Source: Actinomycetota bacterium (GTDB lineage Bacteria; Actinomycetota; Actinomycetes; Actinomycetales; Microbacteriaceae). From it: DNA of 22,980 nt. Positions within the stretch are counted from its first letter, which is position 1, and each line of letters opens with the position of its first letter. Under the pieces are notes generated by a model, which saw nothing but the letters and a program-made list of their open reading frames with translations, did not search any database and was not told the origin of the DNA. A program made the translations under genes and the position numbers. The stretch covers positions 1-22,980 of the forward strand of contig RFNI01000132.1 in NCBI GenBank assembly GCA_009927245.1, given 5' to 3'. This document shows, piece by piece, positions 1-7,497 of this stretch.

Positions 1-156
1 GGCTCCAAAGTTATTGCCGTGGTCGGTGATAGCAATTGCCGGCATTCCGAAATCAACTGCTTTATCGAGAAGTTTGTCTACCTTGGCTGCACCGTCAAGC
101 ATGGAATACTCAGTGTGCACGTGAAGGTGCACAAAGTTATCGCTGCTATTGGACAT
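1..156 (-). CDS. dnaE: DNA polymerase III alpha subunit, N-terminal fragment
   Basis: This is the first 52 codons of the replicative polymerase catalytic subunit; the rest lies beyond the left edge. The start is ATG at 156-154. The peptide shows FVHLHVHTEYSMLDGA followed by AIAITDHGN, the first two metal-site motifs of the PHP domain that opens bacterial DnaE proteins. In the family this domain is a proofreading exonuclease or a structural remnant of one; both histidines of HLHVH and the DH of TDHGN are present here. A GAGG sits about 11 bases upstream of the ATG, and a promoter-like pair lies at 186-213, so the gene can be expressed independently of rluD, which precedes it on the same strand by 79 bases. 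DnaE1 versus the error-prone DnaE2 cannot be told apart from the fragment with certainty. The position beside rluD and lspA is the usual one for DnaE1 in actinobacteria. Confidence 0.93.
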   Translation of the reverse strand, partial: MSNSSDNFVHLHVHTEYSMLDGAAKVDKLLDKAVDFGMPAIAITDHGNNFGA

Positions 157-185
157 TAGTTCTAAACCTCATTTTTGGACTAGGG

Positions 186-213
186 CATTTAGCCTAACTT
201 GACCCTACGTCAA
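186..213 (-). promoter_or_regulatory. Putative dnaE promoter
   Basis: On the minus strand TTGACG (213-208) and TAAATG (191-186) are separated by 16 bases, a reasonable sigma-70-type pair, and the dnaE ATG follows about 30 bases further on. The -35 hexamer lies inside a short perfect inverted repeat, TTGAC-5-GTCAA (199-213). The same stretch contains TAGGCT, an alternative -10, within a 12-mer that recurs in front of the idsA-type gene. This is a prediction from sequence only. Confidence 0.4.
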
Positions 214-235
214 CTAATTTTGCCACTCCGCTTGC

Positions 236-1156
236 TTAGCGCAGTAACGCGAGTGACTCTTCTAAATCTTTAGGGTAACTACTCTCGAAGAGAACATACT
301 CCCCCTTGGTTGGGTGAATAAAGCCAAGCTTCATGGCGTGCAGCCACTGTCTTTCCATACCGAGTTTGGCAGCCAATTTTGGATCGCAACCGTAGAGGGT
401 ATCTCCCACTAGTGGATGCTTGAAGGATGAGAAGTGAACTCGAATCTGATGTGTTCGACCAGTCTCTAGCTGAACCTCTAGAAGGCTTGCTGCAACAAAA
501 GCCTCCAGGGTTTTGTAGTGAGTAACTGATGGTTTGCCATCCTGAGCAACAGTGAACTTATATTCGTGCTTAGGGTGTCTGGCAATCGGTGCATCAATAG
601 TTCCAGAACTTGGATCTGGATGACCTTGAACTAGAGCGTGGTAAGTCTTATCAACTAACCGATCGCGGAACGCCTGTTTCATGCGGCTGTATGCAATCTC
701 GGTCTTAGTAAGGACCATCAGACCGCTGGTACCAACATCTAGTCGACTAACTATTCCTTGGCGCTCTGCAACACCACTGGTGGACATTTCGATGCCCATG
801 GCAAGTAATGCTCCACCAACACTTGGACCATCCCAACCAACAGATGGATGAGCAGCAACACCAGCAGGCTTATCGACAACAACGATGTCTTCATCCTGAT
901 AGACAACTTTGAGATCTGGAACCAACTCTGCAACTAGTGCAAGCGGTGCCTTAGGAGCAGGGAGTGTGATGTTCAACCAAGCATCCTGAACAAGAGAATC
1001 TGATTTGGATACCACGTGAGAATTTTGTTGAACAAGACCTGCCTCAATGAGGTCAGCCACTGCACTTCTACTCATCCCCAAGAGCCTTGCAATACCTGCG
1101 TCAGCTCTAGTCCCAGCAATACCTTCAGGAACCTGAATCAGGCGTTCCTCAGTCAC
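236..1156 (-). CDS. rluD: 23S rRNA pseudouridine synthase, RluA/RluD family
   Basis: This is a 306-residue RluA-family enzyme that isomerises uridines in 23S rRNA. An S4 RNA-binding domain covers about residues 16-65. The catalytic domain carries IVVVDKPAGVAAHPS (91-105) and the signature GIVSRLDVGTSGL, where Asp140 of RLD is the family's catalytic nucleophile. A C-terminal GRTHQIRVH motif is also present. Length and domain order match RluD. The start is GTG at 1156-1154, which lies inside the 3' end of lspA (8-base overlap), so translation is probably coupled to lspA. A weak GGCGGG lies upstream. The lspA-rluD pairing is a common arrangement in many bacteria. The family is certain; the exact target positions (RluD-type 1911/1915/1917) are inferred from family and context only. 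Confidence 0.93.
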   Translation of the reverse strand: MTEERLIQVPEGIAGTRADAGIARLLGMSRSAVADLIEAGLVQQNSHVVSKSDSLVQDAWLNITLPAPKAPLALVAELVPDLKVVYQDEDIVVVDKPAGVAAHPSVGWDGPSVGGALLAMGIEMSTSGVAERQGIVSRLDVGTSGLMVLTKTEIAYSRMKQAFRDRLVDKTYHALVQGHPDPSSGTIDAPIARHPKHEYKFTVAQDGKPSVTHYKTLEAFVAASLLEVQLETGRTHQIRVHFSSFKHPLVGDTLYGCDPKLAAKLGMERQWLHAMKLGFIHPTKGEYVLFESSYPKDLEESLALLR

Positions 1157-1655
1157 TTGTCCCGCCTAGCTTCTCACCACGCATGACTCGAATAGCGATG
1201 ATTAGGGCTGAGATTGTTATTGCTGTATCTGCGATGTTGAAAATCGGAAAGTTGAAAGGCAGCTGAATGAAATCAACTACGTGACCGTTAGCAAAACCTG
1301 GTTCTCTAAACAGACGGTCGACAAGGTTGCCAGCAACCCCACCCAGCGCAAAGCCACCTAAAACGATCCAACCGGTGGTTCTGAATCTAGGGACAAACCA
1401 GAGTAATAACAAAGTTGCAAGGCTAGACAAGATGGTGAAGACCCAGGTTTCTGAGCCACCTAGTGAAAAAGCAGCGCTGTCATTGAATACCAAAGTGAAT
1501 CTGACCAAGTCAAAGATAAATGGAACGGATTCGAATGGTGCAAGATTTTGGATGGCTAAGACCTTAGTAAGTTGATCGATAAGGACAACAGCGCTGGCAA
1601 TGCCTAAAAACAACAGTGTCTTCCCTGTTGCACTCTTTTTGCTAGTTGTATTCAC
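1149..1655 (-). CDS. lspA: Lipoprotein signal peptidase (signal peptidase II)
   Basis: This is a 168-residue integral membrane aspartyl protease that removes signal peptides from diacylated prolipoproteins. About four hydrophobic segments are visible (roughly residues 13-34, 70-88, 95-112 and 137-156). The family motifs are present: DQLTK (27-31), FNDSAAFSLG (57-66), GNLVDR (109-114) and FNIADTAI (139-146). Asp113 and Asp143 match the catalytic pair. The usual NxGAAFS box reads NDSAAFS, with Ser in place of Gly. The start is GTG at 1655-1653, five bases after the divIVA stop, and I see no better downstream start. Upstream sequence gives only a weak TAGG Shine-Dalgarno. It overlaps rluD by 8 bases. 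The tail after the last helix is short and charged. Confidence 0.95.
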   Translation of the reverse strand: MNTTSKKSATGKTLLFLGIASAVVLIDQLTKVLAIQNLAPFESVPFIFDLVRFTLVFNDSAAFSLGGSETWVFTILSSLATLLLLWFVPRFRTTGWIVLGGFALGGVAGNLVDRLFREPGFANGHVVDFIQLPFNFPIFNIADTAITISALIIAIRVMRGEKLGGTSD

Positions 1656-1660
1656 CTAGA

Positions 1661-2308
1661 TCAGATCTGGAAAGTGTTAGCGATAGCCGTTGGACCGGTA
1701 GCTGGCCTCTGAGTATTGCCTGAAGCAGCTTCGAGATCGTTCAGTTGAGATTCAATGTATGACTTGAGCTTGGCGCGGTAGTCCTTCTCAAAGTTACGAA
1801 GAGTCTGAACATCGTTCTCAGCCAAAGCCTTCTCTTGCTCAAGTCTGTTAAGGTCTGCTTTGTGCTGAGCTTCAGCCTCGCGAACAATTCTCGAAGCTGT
1901 TGCGTGACCTTCAGCAATCAAAGCATCACGCTTCTCAAGACCTTCTCGAACGTGCTCTTCGTGAAGTTTTCTAGCAAGTTGAAGCAAGTTGTTGGTGTTA
2001 TTTGATTCAAATCCGGTTAGGTCAGGAGCTGCCTGAGGGAATTCAGAGTTAGGAGTTGTGCTTGCTGGAATTGAAGCTTCAGCAGTGTTTACCTGCTGGA
2101 CTAGTGAAGCTCCGCTTCGCTGCAGTTCAGCAATACGACCATCTGCTGCTAGCAGACGCTGACGTAGGTCTTCGTTCTCTTGGTTGATGCGACGCATTTC
2201 CAAAACGATTTCATCAAGAAAGTCATCGACTTCATCCTGATCATATCCCTCACGGAATTTGGTTGGTTGAAAACGCTTATTTACTACATCTTCTGGAGTC
2301 AATGGCAT
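1661..2308 (-). CDS. divIVA: DivIVA / Wag31 polar growth coiled-coil protein
   Basis: This is a 215-residue cytoplasmic scaffold of the DivIVA family, which in actinobacteria gathers at negatively curved pole membranes and directs tip growth. The N-terminal membrane-binding domain is clear: MPLTPEDVVNKRF, then FREGYDQDEVDDFLDEIV. A first coiled coil runs to about residue 65. A low-complexity linker rich in Ala, Ser, Thr and Asn follows (about 66-105), then a long second coiled coil (about 108-185), and a short Thr/Pro-rich tail ending in IANTFQI. The ATG at 2308-2306 has a strong TAAGGAG six bases upstream. The gene follows yggT by 65 bases and precedes lspA by 5, the usual actinobacterial order after sepF. 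The name wag31 is equally valid. Confidence 0.95.
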   Translation of the reverse strand: MPLTPEDVVNKRFQPTKFREGYDQDEVDDFLDEIVLEMRRINQENEDLRQRLLAADGRIAELQRSGASLVQQVNTAEASIPASTTPNSEFPQAAPDLTGFESNNTNNLLQLARKLHEEHVREGLEKRDALIAEGHATASRIVREAEAQHKADLNRLEQEKALAENDVQTLRNFEKDYRAKLKSYIESQLNDLEAASGNTQRPATGPTAIANTFQI

Positions 2309-2326
2309 CGCCTTCTCCTTACTTCT

Positions 2327-2354
2327 CTAATACAAAACAACGGTCAAACACCAA
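2327..2354 (-). promoter_or_regulatory. Possible divIVA promoter
   Basis: In the 65-base gap before divIVA, the minus strand carries TTGGTG (2354-2349), a 16-base spacer and TATTAG (2332-2327), about 18 bases ahead of the ATG. The hexamers are imperfect. The gap is larger than most junctions in the cluster, and separate expression of divIVA is common in actinobacteria, but no sequence evidence beyond these hexamers supports it. Confidence 0.25.
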
Positions 2355-2373
2355 GGTTACCCTAAGTCTTTGG

Positions 2374-2661
2374 CTAAAGCAGGCTTGCTAACAAGCGTTC
2401 AGCCAGGTAGAGCAAGACAAATATAGCCAGAATAGACAGGTCTAGATAGCCGCCGCCAATTCTGACCGGCTTGATAAGCCTTGATAGTGGCCTAATCACC
2501 CAGTCAGTGAGGGTGTAACAGATCTCAATTAAGACTAGGAATATTCCCTTGGGTCTGAAGTTAGGGTTCATGGTTCGAATCAAATCAATGATGATTCGAA
2601 CAAAAAGGACTAAGCGAAAAATCTCAATGAACCAAAGTAGGCCCTGTATAAGAAGTGACAT
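2374..2661 (-). CDS. yggT: YggT family membrane protein
   Basis: This is a 95-residue membrane protein with two hydrophobic stretches, about residues 4-27 and 70-92, joined by a basic segment containing FRPKGIFLVLIEICYTLTDW and then RPLSRLIKPVRIGGGYLDLS. The proline-rich RPLSRxIxP box followed by GGxDLS is characteristic of the YggT (CcmB-like) family. The function is not well defined; the gene is found next to sepF across Gram-positive bacteria and is suspected to help division or membrane insertion. The ATG at 2661-2659 has AAGG six bases upstream, overlapping the sepF stop codon. It starts seven bases after the end of sepF, so the two are probably co-translated. Confidence 0.9.
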   Translation of the reverse strand: MSLLIQGLLWFIEIFRLVLFVRIIIDLIRTMNPNFRPKGIFLVLIEICYTLTDWVIRPLSRLIKPVRIGGGYLDLSILAIFVLLYLAERLLASLL

Positions 2662-2668
2662 CAGAACC

Positions 2669-3094
2669 TTATGGTCTGATGATTAGCTTGTCGCCCTCAG
2701 CCTCGAGAACGTCATCAGAGTCACCGTCAACATCGACACCGTATGGTGCAAGTAGGTAAACCTCTTCAGCAACGCGCTTTGACGTGGCCTGCAGACCAGC
2801 CTTTAAACCAGCCATGAAGTCAACTAGACGGCGGGTATCAGTGTCGTTTAGGTTCTGTACGTTAACAACAACTGGAATGCCGTCACGAAGCACGTCTGCG
2901 ATCAAACCGGCTTCAGCAAAGTTTGCAGGGGTAACAGTCTCGATGCTTGAAACATCATTGCCGCGACGCATAGGCCGTGGGGCTCTCGCAGGCCGTTCTG
3001 AACTACTTCCAGTAGCTCTTGGAGCTGCCGGAGCGCTCTTAGGAGCACCGCCCATTGAAAATACTTCTTTTACCCACTGTGAAATGCCAGACAT
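2669..3094 (-). CDS. sepF: Cell division protein SepF
   Basis: This is a 141-residue SepF, the membrane tether for FtsZ in organisms that lack FtsA, as this cluster does. The N-terminus (MSGISQWVKEVFSMGG) can form a short amphipathic helix of the kind that binds membrane. A flexible linker rich in Ala, Arg, Pro and Ser covers about residues 17-50. The C-terminal SepF domain (about 50-141) contains SIETVTPANFAEAGLIADVL, IPVVVNVQNLNDTDTRRLVD and VYLLAPYGVDV. The N-terminal part before the core is shorter than in mycobacteria. The ATG at 3094-3092 has a strong AGAAGGAG six bases upstream. It lies 48 bases after yggS and 7 before yggT. Confidence 0.95.
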   Translation of the reverse strand: MSGISQWVKEVFSMGGAPKSAPAAPRATGSSSERPARAPRPMRRGNDVSSIETVTPANFAEAGLIADVLRDGIPVVVNVQNLNDTDTRRLVDFMAGLKAGLQATSKRVAEEVYLLAPYGVDVDGDSDDVLEAEGDKLIIRP

Positions 3095-3142
3095 AGTGTC
3101 TCCTTCTAACGAAACCCCGTTATTGCTAGATTAAGGCGGAAA

Positions 3143-3832
3143 TCAGCGGTTTCCAGTAATTGCGGTACCTATTCGTAAGTGTGTCGCACCGAAACCGAGT
3201 GCTTCTTCAAAGTCTCCGGACATTCCAGCTGAAATGAACTTAGCGGCAGGATCAAGAGAGACAAGTTCAGCACTTGCCTTGGCAATTCGTTCGAAGTCCA
3301 CAGCCGGTTCAACATCAAGCCCTACCACTCCCATCACCCCCAACAGTTGAATCTGAGGTTGAGCCATGACTAGCTCAGCAAATCGAGAGAGGTCCTTAGG
3401 GTCTAGTCCCCCTCGGTTTGGGTCATCGGTGAGATTTAGTTCAAGGAATACCTGGATTCTCTTCTCCGTGTCTTTGGCTAGTTGCTTGACTAGTTCTTTC
3501 AGCAAAGAATCTCTATCGAGCGAATGAATACAAGAAGCGTATTCAAGAACGGAACGGACCTTGTTTGATTGCAACTGCCCCACAAAGTGCCAGGTGGCTA
3601 GTCCTGGTCTTACATATTCAACTTCTTTAGCTTTTGGTGAGGCTTCCTGATCTTTGTTTTCACCGAATTGGGTTTCACCAAGATCTAACAACTCGATTGG
3701 AAGAGCGGCGGAGTGATTCTTGGTAACAATGATTAGTTCGATGTCTTTGGCACTTCTACCGGAATTGCTGGCAGCTGAATTAATGCGCTCTCTAACAGCC
3801 TCTAAACGCTGAGCAAGAGTCGAATCATTCAT
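3143..3832 (-). CDS. yggS: PLP homeostasis protein, YggS/PLPBP family
   Basis: This is a 229-residue single-domain TIM-barrel protein of the PLPBP family. Members bind pyridoxal 5'-phosphate and influence vitamin B6 and amino-acid pools; no enzyme reaction is established. Lys38 in LIIVTKNHS is the PLP lysine. FGENKDQEA (56-64) and WHFVGQLQSNKVR follow in the family order, then LLGVMGVVG, ISAGMSGDFEEAL and the phosphate-binding end THLRIGTAI. The protein ends only a few residues after that motif, as expected. The ATG at 3832-3830 lies two bases after the ftsZ stop with no good Shine-Dalgarno, so it is probably translated by reinitiation from ftsZ. In many actinobacteria pgeF/yfiH lies between ftsZ and yggS; it is absent here. 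Confidence 0.93.
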   Translation of the reverse strand: MNDSTLAQRLEAVRERINSAASNSGRSAKDIELIIVTKNHSAALPIELLDLGETQFGENKDQEASPKAKEVEYVRPGLATWHFVGQLQSNKVRSVLEYASCIHSLDRDSLLKELVKQLAKDTEKRIQVFLELNLTDDPNRGGLDPKDLSRFAELVMAQPQIQLLGVMGVVGLDVEPAVDFERIAKASAELVSLDPAAKFISAGMSGDFEEALGFGATHLRIGTAITGNR

Positions 3833-3834
3833 TC

Positions 3835-5055
3835 TTACTGCAGGAAGTCTGGGATGTCTAAACCATCGTCAAAACGGTTAGCAGGCTTTGGCTGAGCATA
3901 AACAGGAGGAGCTTGCTCTTCCTGATCCTCGTCCTCATCTTCGTCATAACTTGAAGCTGTTGGAACTGCTGAGATGGTTGCGGTGCTTCCTGCGAACCAG
4001 GAAGGAACATCTGCAGGCTCTGTAACAACTTCAGCAACCGGTTCAACAATCGTGATAGGACCAGAGCTTGGAGCTGTGAAACCGCTGCTTCGATATGCAG
4101 GGCGAGGTGCAACTTCGTCAAAACCAGCACCAATTACTGTCACACGCATCTCGTCACCAAGGGTGTTATCTATTGATGTACCAAAGATGATGTTTGCTGT
4201 TGGGTGAACAACTTCTTGAATTAGTTTCGCTGCGTCGTTTACTTCCTTTAGCTTCATGTTTGAAGCTGCAGCGAACTGAATTAGAACTCCACGAGCGTTG
4301 TCAATACTGCTCTCAAGTAGCGGGTGGTTGATTGCCTGTTCAGCAGCTCGCATTGCACGATCTTCACCCTTAGCAATACCAATTCCCATCAGTGCTGTTC
4401 CAGCACCCTGCATAACAGACTTAACGTCTGCGAAGTCTAGGTTGATGAAACCTGGTTCAGTAATCAAATCAGAAATACCTTGAACACCAGCACGGAGAAC
4501 ATCATCAGCCATGCTGAAAGCATCAGGAAGGCTTAGCTCTTCATCATTTAGGTCAATGAGTTTTTGGTTAGGAACGATGATCAGGGTGTCAACTTCAGCA
4601 CGGAGTGCATCAATACCAGCCTGAGCGTTCTCTGCTCTGCGACGACCTTCAAAGTTAAATGGACGACTAACAACACCAACGGTAAGTGCACCGCTCTGCT
4701 TTGCAATTCTTGCGACAACAGGCGCAGCACCAGTTCCAGTTCCACCGCCTTCACCTGCAGAAACGAAAACCATGTCAGCACCGCGAAGGACTTCAGCAAT
4801 TTCATCCACGTGGGCTTCAGCAGCCAAACGGCCAACTTCAGGATCTGCTCCTGCACCAAGGCTCTTAGTACTGTCGCCACCGATCTCAAGCTTCACGTGA
4901 GCTTCCGACTTGAGTAGGTCTTGTCCATCGGTGTTGATTGCGATGAATTCAACTCCGCGCAATCCCTTCTCGATCATCTGGTTGACAGCGTTACCACCTG
5001 CACCACCGACACCGACGACCTTGATTACAGCTAAGAAGTTCACTGGGTCTGACAT
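3835..5055 (-). CDS. ftsZ: Cell division GTPase FtsZ
   Basis: This is the tubulin-like GTPase that forms the Z-ring, 406 residues long. It shows VVGVGGAGGNAVNQMI (13-28), the tubulin signature GGGTGTGAAPVVA (103-115), RPFNFEGRRR (131-140) and the T7 synergy loop NLDFADVKSVM (205-215), with Asp207 and Asp210 as the acidic pair that completes the neighbouring GTP site. After the globular core (to about 318) comes a variable linker with a dense acidic run, DEDEDEDQEE, then the conserved C-terminal peptide DDGLDIPDFLQ that binds SepF and other partners. The ATG at 5055-5053 has a very strong GGAGG eight bases upstream. A 144-base gap separates it from ftsQ, the largest within the dcw operon, and probably holds a dedicated promoter. 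No ftsA is present, as is usual in actinobacteria. Confidence 0.98.
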   Translation of the reverse strand: MSDPVNFLAVIKVVGVGGAGGNAVNQMIEKGLRGVEFIAINTDGQDLLKSEAHVKLEIGGDSTKSLGAGADPEVGRLAAEAHVDEIAEVLRGADMVFVSAGEGGGTGTGAAPVVARIAKQSGALTVGVVSRPFNFEGRRRAENAQAGIDALRAEVDTLIIVPNQKLIDLNDEELSLPDAFSMADDVLRAGVQGISDLITEPGFINLDFADVKSVMQGAGTALMGIGIAKGEDRAMRAAEQAINHPLLESSIDNARGVLIQFAAASNMKLKEVNDAAKLIQEVVHPTANIIFGTSIDNTLGDEMRVTVIGAGFDEVAPRPAYRSSGFTAPSSGPITIVEPVAEVVTEPADVPSWFAGSTATISAVPTASSYDEDEDEDQEEQAPPVYAQPKPANRFDDGLDIPDFLQ

Positions 5056-5199
5056 TATTTTTCCTCCGCGTTACCTAGATTTGCCTAACCTTAAACCTCC
5101 AGTTGAAGGTTAAAGAATCTAAACAAATGCTCTAGCGCCAAAAAACTAAACGCTAACCCAGGGAAAATGCCGTAAGTATGGCGGTGTGTCTAAGAGAAG
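5056..5199 (-). promoter_or_regulatory. ftsZ leader and probable internal promoter region
   Basis: This 144-base gap is the longest between genes inside the dcw operon and precedes ftsZ, a gene that often has its own promoters. The best candidate I can see is TTTTTG (5144-5139), 17 bases, TAGATT (5121-5116). Further candidates such as TAGGCA and TAGGTA lie closer to the gene. The hexamers are weak and no clear operator or hairpin stands out. The ftsZ Shine-Dalgarno GGAGG lies close to the start codon. Confidence 0.35.
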
Positions 5200-6051
5200 T
5201 TAATTGATGACGCTCGGGGTCAAAGGCGAAGAAACATCGTAGGTAGCTCTGACCTTGGTTGATGTCTTGAGCAAGAGTGTCTTCAACACCTTCGATTTCA
5301 AAATTGAATCTGATGAATCACCCCAAATAACCGTTTGACCAGCTGCTCCCCTAAGTCGCAGAGTCACGTTATCTCTGGTCTTTGCCTGAATGTATGCAAC
5401 TCGATCTAAGAGCTGAAGAGGAAGAGCGAGAATGACATCGATAGCCTGTCGATAGGTAGCAGAGTCTTTAGGGTTACCGGTCACAATAACTGTTGGTAAT
5501 TGCTCTGAACCTGATGCTGGGCCTAACTTCACACCAGCAGGGTCATAGAGATACTGCACTCCCCCACTGACCACAATCGCTATTGGTGTTCGCTCAGTTA
5601 TTTTAACTTCTAACGTGTGAGGTGGACGACTAACTAAGGCGATGCTCTCAATGATTGGAAAACCCTTTAGATCTCTAGCCACCGACTCTTCGCTAATTGT
5701 TGGAAGCGGTGTCCCAACATACTTCTTCAAAACTTTGAGAATTTGCTTCTCAGACACGCGGGACTCTCCTGAGACAACAATCTTGTCGATGGCAAGGATC
5801 GGGGTGAAGGTTGTCGCTAGAACTAAAACAACCAGAAACGCAAGACCGCCGAGAATTGCTCTCTTAAAATATTTACCAGTTGGGTTCTCTTTGGTAAATC
5901 TTCTAACTTCTCTTTTAGTAGTTCTAGCCTGACTGACTCTGGAGAGTTTGGCCTTGAGTGGAACCGCTGCCTTCTTAGCTTTCTTTACCTTGGCCGGCTT
6001 CGCAGGTGCTTTACCTGTTGGGGTTGAATAACGATTCTTGGGGCGTTGCAT
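5200..6051 (-). CDS. ftsQ: Cell division protein FtsQ
   Basis: This is a bitopic divisome protein of 283 residues linking cytoplasmic and outer division factors. A long, very basic N-terminal cytoplasmic tail (residues 1-64, rich in Lys, Ala and Arg) precedes one transmembrane helix at about 65-84 (AILGGLAFLVVLVLATTF). A POTRA domain follows at about 88-155: IDKIVVSGESRVSEKQILK, then FPIIESIALVSRPPHTLEV and ITERTPIAIV. The rest is the FtsQ beta domain with LYDPAGVKLG and LRGAAGQTVIWGD. The ATG at 6051-6049 is two bases after the murC stop. Length and position between murC and ftsZ match the family. Confidence 0.93.
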   Translation of the reverse strand: MQRPKNRYSTPTGKAPAKPAKVKKAKKAAVPLKAKLSRVSQARTTKREVRRFTKENPTGKYFKRAILGGLAFLVVLVLATTFTPILAIDKIVVSGESRVSEKQILKVLKKYVGTPLPTISEESVARDLKGFPIIESIALVSRPPHTLEVKITERTPIAIVVSGGVQYLYDPAGVKLGPASGSEQLPTVIVTGNPKDSATYRQAIDVILALPLQLLDRVAYIQAKTRDNVTLRLRGAAGQTVIWGDSSDSILKSKVLKTLLLKTSTKVRATYDVSSPLTPSVIN

Positions 6052-6053
6052 TC

Positions 6054-7445
6054 TTAGTTCTCTAACGCCTTCAAGATTCCGGGCACCTGACGATAAACAT
6101 CACCGCAACCCATCGTGACTATGAAGTCACCGGGTTTAGCAAGCTCAGCTGCAACCTTTGCGACATCGTCCCAGTTCGGGACGTAGTGCATTCTGTTCTG
6201 CTCACTAAAAGCATCAGCTATGAGCGCTCCAGTCACACCTGGTTCTGGATCTTCTCTCGCCGCATAGATATCTAAGACAACTACTTCATCACTTGCAGAA
6301 AGTGCTTCAGCAAATTCCTTTGCGAACAGTCTGGTTCGACTGTATAGGTGGGGTTGGAAAACGGTTATCAAACGACCTTCACCAACTACTGCTCTGGCAC
6401 CTTTAAGGGCTGCCGTTACCTCGGTTGGGTGATGAGCAAAGTCATCAAATACTTTCACTCCTCTAAATTCACCGTGCAGTTCAAAACGCCGTTCAGTGCC
6501 ACCAAATGTTGCGATAGCAGCAAGTACCGCTTCAGGTTCAAAACCAAGACCTACTAAGACACCAAAAGCACCGGCAGCGTTAATCGCATTGTGTTCTCCA
6601 GCTACCTGCAGAGTTGCCGAATAGTCATTTCCTTCATAAGAAATACTGAAGCTCACCTGAGGGCCAGTTGCATCAACATGGCTCAAACGAACCTCAGAAT
6701 CGCTTGCTAAACCAAAGCGAATAACTCTCTTGTCCTTTATAGAAGAAGTGACCCGAACAGCACCTGGGTCATCTGAACTGATAACAACAAAGTCGGTAGC
6801 CGAGCTAGCAAACCTTGCGAACTCAGCTTCAAAGTTCTCTAGAGATCCGTAGTGATCTAAGTGGTCAGGATCGACGTTGGTAATCAGTGCAACTGCGGTC
6901 CTGTAGTGGAGGAATGAACCATCAGACTCATCTGCTTCAATCACAAACAGCTCTGAACTTCCGCTCTCGGCAGAGGAGCCGTAAGCAGCAATTACTCCTC
7001 CATTTACGAAACTTGGGTCTTCACCTAAAGCTCTAAGACCTGTCACAACCATTCCCGTGCTCGTAGTCTTACCGTGAGCACCGGCAACTGAAATCAGCTT
7101 CTTACCCTCAGTCAAATACTTCAAGGCTTGAGATCTGTGCAGGATTGGGAGCTTTAGTTCCTGAGCTAAAACATATTCAGGATTAGTTGGCCAGAGCGCT
7201 GAGGTAACAACGACGGTGTCACAGTCTCCTAGGTTATTTGCATCGTGACCGATGTTGATTACTGCCCCAAGTTTTCTAAGCTCTGTGATGTTATTTGATT
7301 CACGAACATCGCTACCGGTTACCTTGTGACCTGAGTTCATAAGCATTCTGGCAATACCGCTCATACCAGAACCGCCAATGCCAATGAAGTGCACTTTGCC
7401 GAGGGCAGCTGGAACACTTTGGCTGTAGTCAGGTTTGATGGTCAT
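6054..7445 (-). CDS. murC: UDP-N-acetylmuramate--L-alanine ligase
   Basis: This cytoplasmic ligase (463 residues) adds L-alanine to UDP-MurNAc, the first step of the stem peptide. The N-terminal UDP-binding loop is GIGGSGMSGIARML (22-35). The ATP P-loop is GAHGKTTSTGM (122-132). Central motifs are FVIEADESDGSF and NVDPDHLDHYG, and the C-terminal domain starts with GTERRFELHGE and DDFAHHPTEV. All parts of a full-length MurC are present. The ATG at 7445-7443 has TTAGGA upstream. It follows murG after 52 bases and precedes ftsQ by 2. MurB and Ddl are not in this cluster and must be elsewhere. Confidence 0.97.
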   Translation of the reverse strand: MTIKPDYSQSVPAALGKVHFIGIGGSGMSGIARMLMNSGHKVTGSDVRESNNITELRKLGAVINIGHDANNLGDCDTVVVTSALWPTNPEYVLAQELKLPILHRSQALKYLTEGKKLISVAGAHGKTTSTGMVVTGLRALGEDPSFVNGGVIAAYGSSAESGSSELFVIEADESDGSFLHYRTAVALITNVDPDHLDHYGSLENFEAEFARFASSATDFVVISSDDPGAVRVTSSIKDKRVIRFGLASDSEVRLSHVDATGPQVSFSISYEGNDYSATLQVAGEHNAINAAGAFGVLVGLGFEPEAVLAAIATFGGTERRFELHGEFRGVKVFDDFAHHPTEVTAALKGARAVVGEGRLITVFQPHLYSRTRLFAKEFAEALSASDEVVVLDIYAAREDPEPGVTGALIADAFSEQNRMHYVPNWDDVAKVAAELAKPGDFIVTMGCGDVYRQVPGILKALEN

Positions 7446-7497
7446 TATTTCCTAAGGTTTGCTTTCAAGACTAGGTTCGCTTTGGAAACCAGACCCT

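Noticed and set aside
2784..3134. Plus-strand ORF of 116 codons opposite sepF
   Set aside because: It is antisense to the conserved SepF core with no motif or independent start signal.
4564..4917. Plus-strand ORF of 117 codons opposite ftsZ
   Set aside because: It lies over the tubulin signature region of ftsZ and looks like a codon shadow; no family resemblance.
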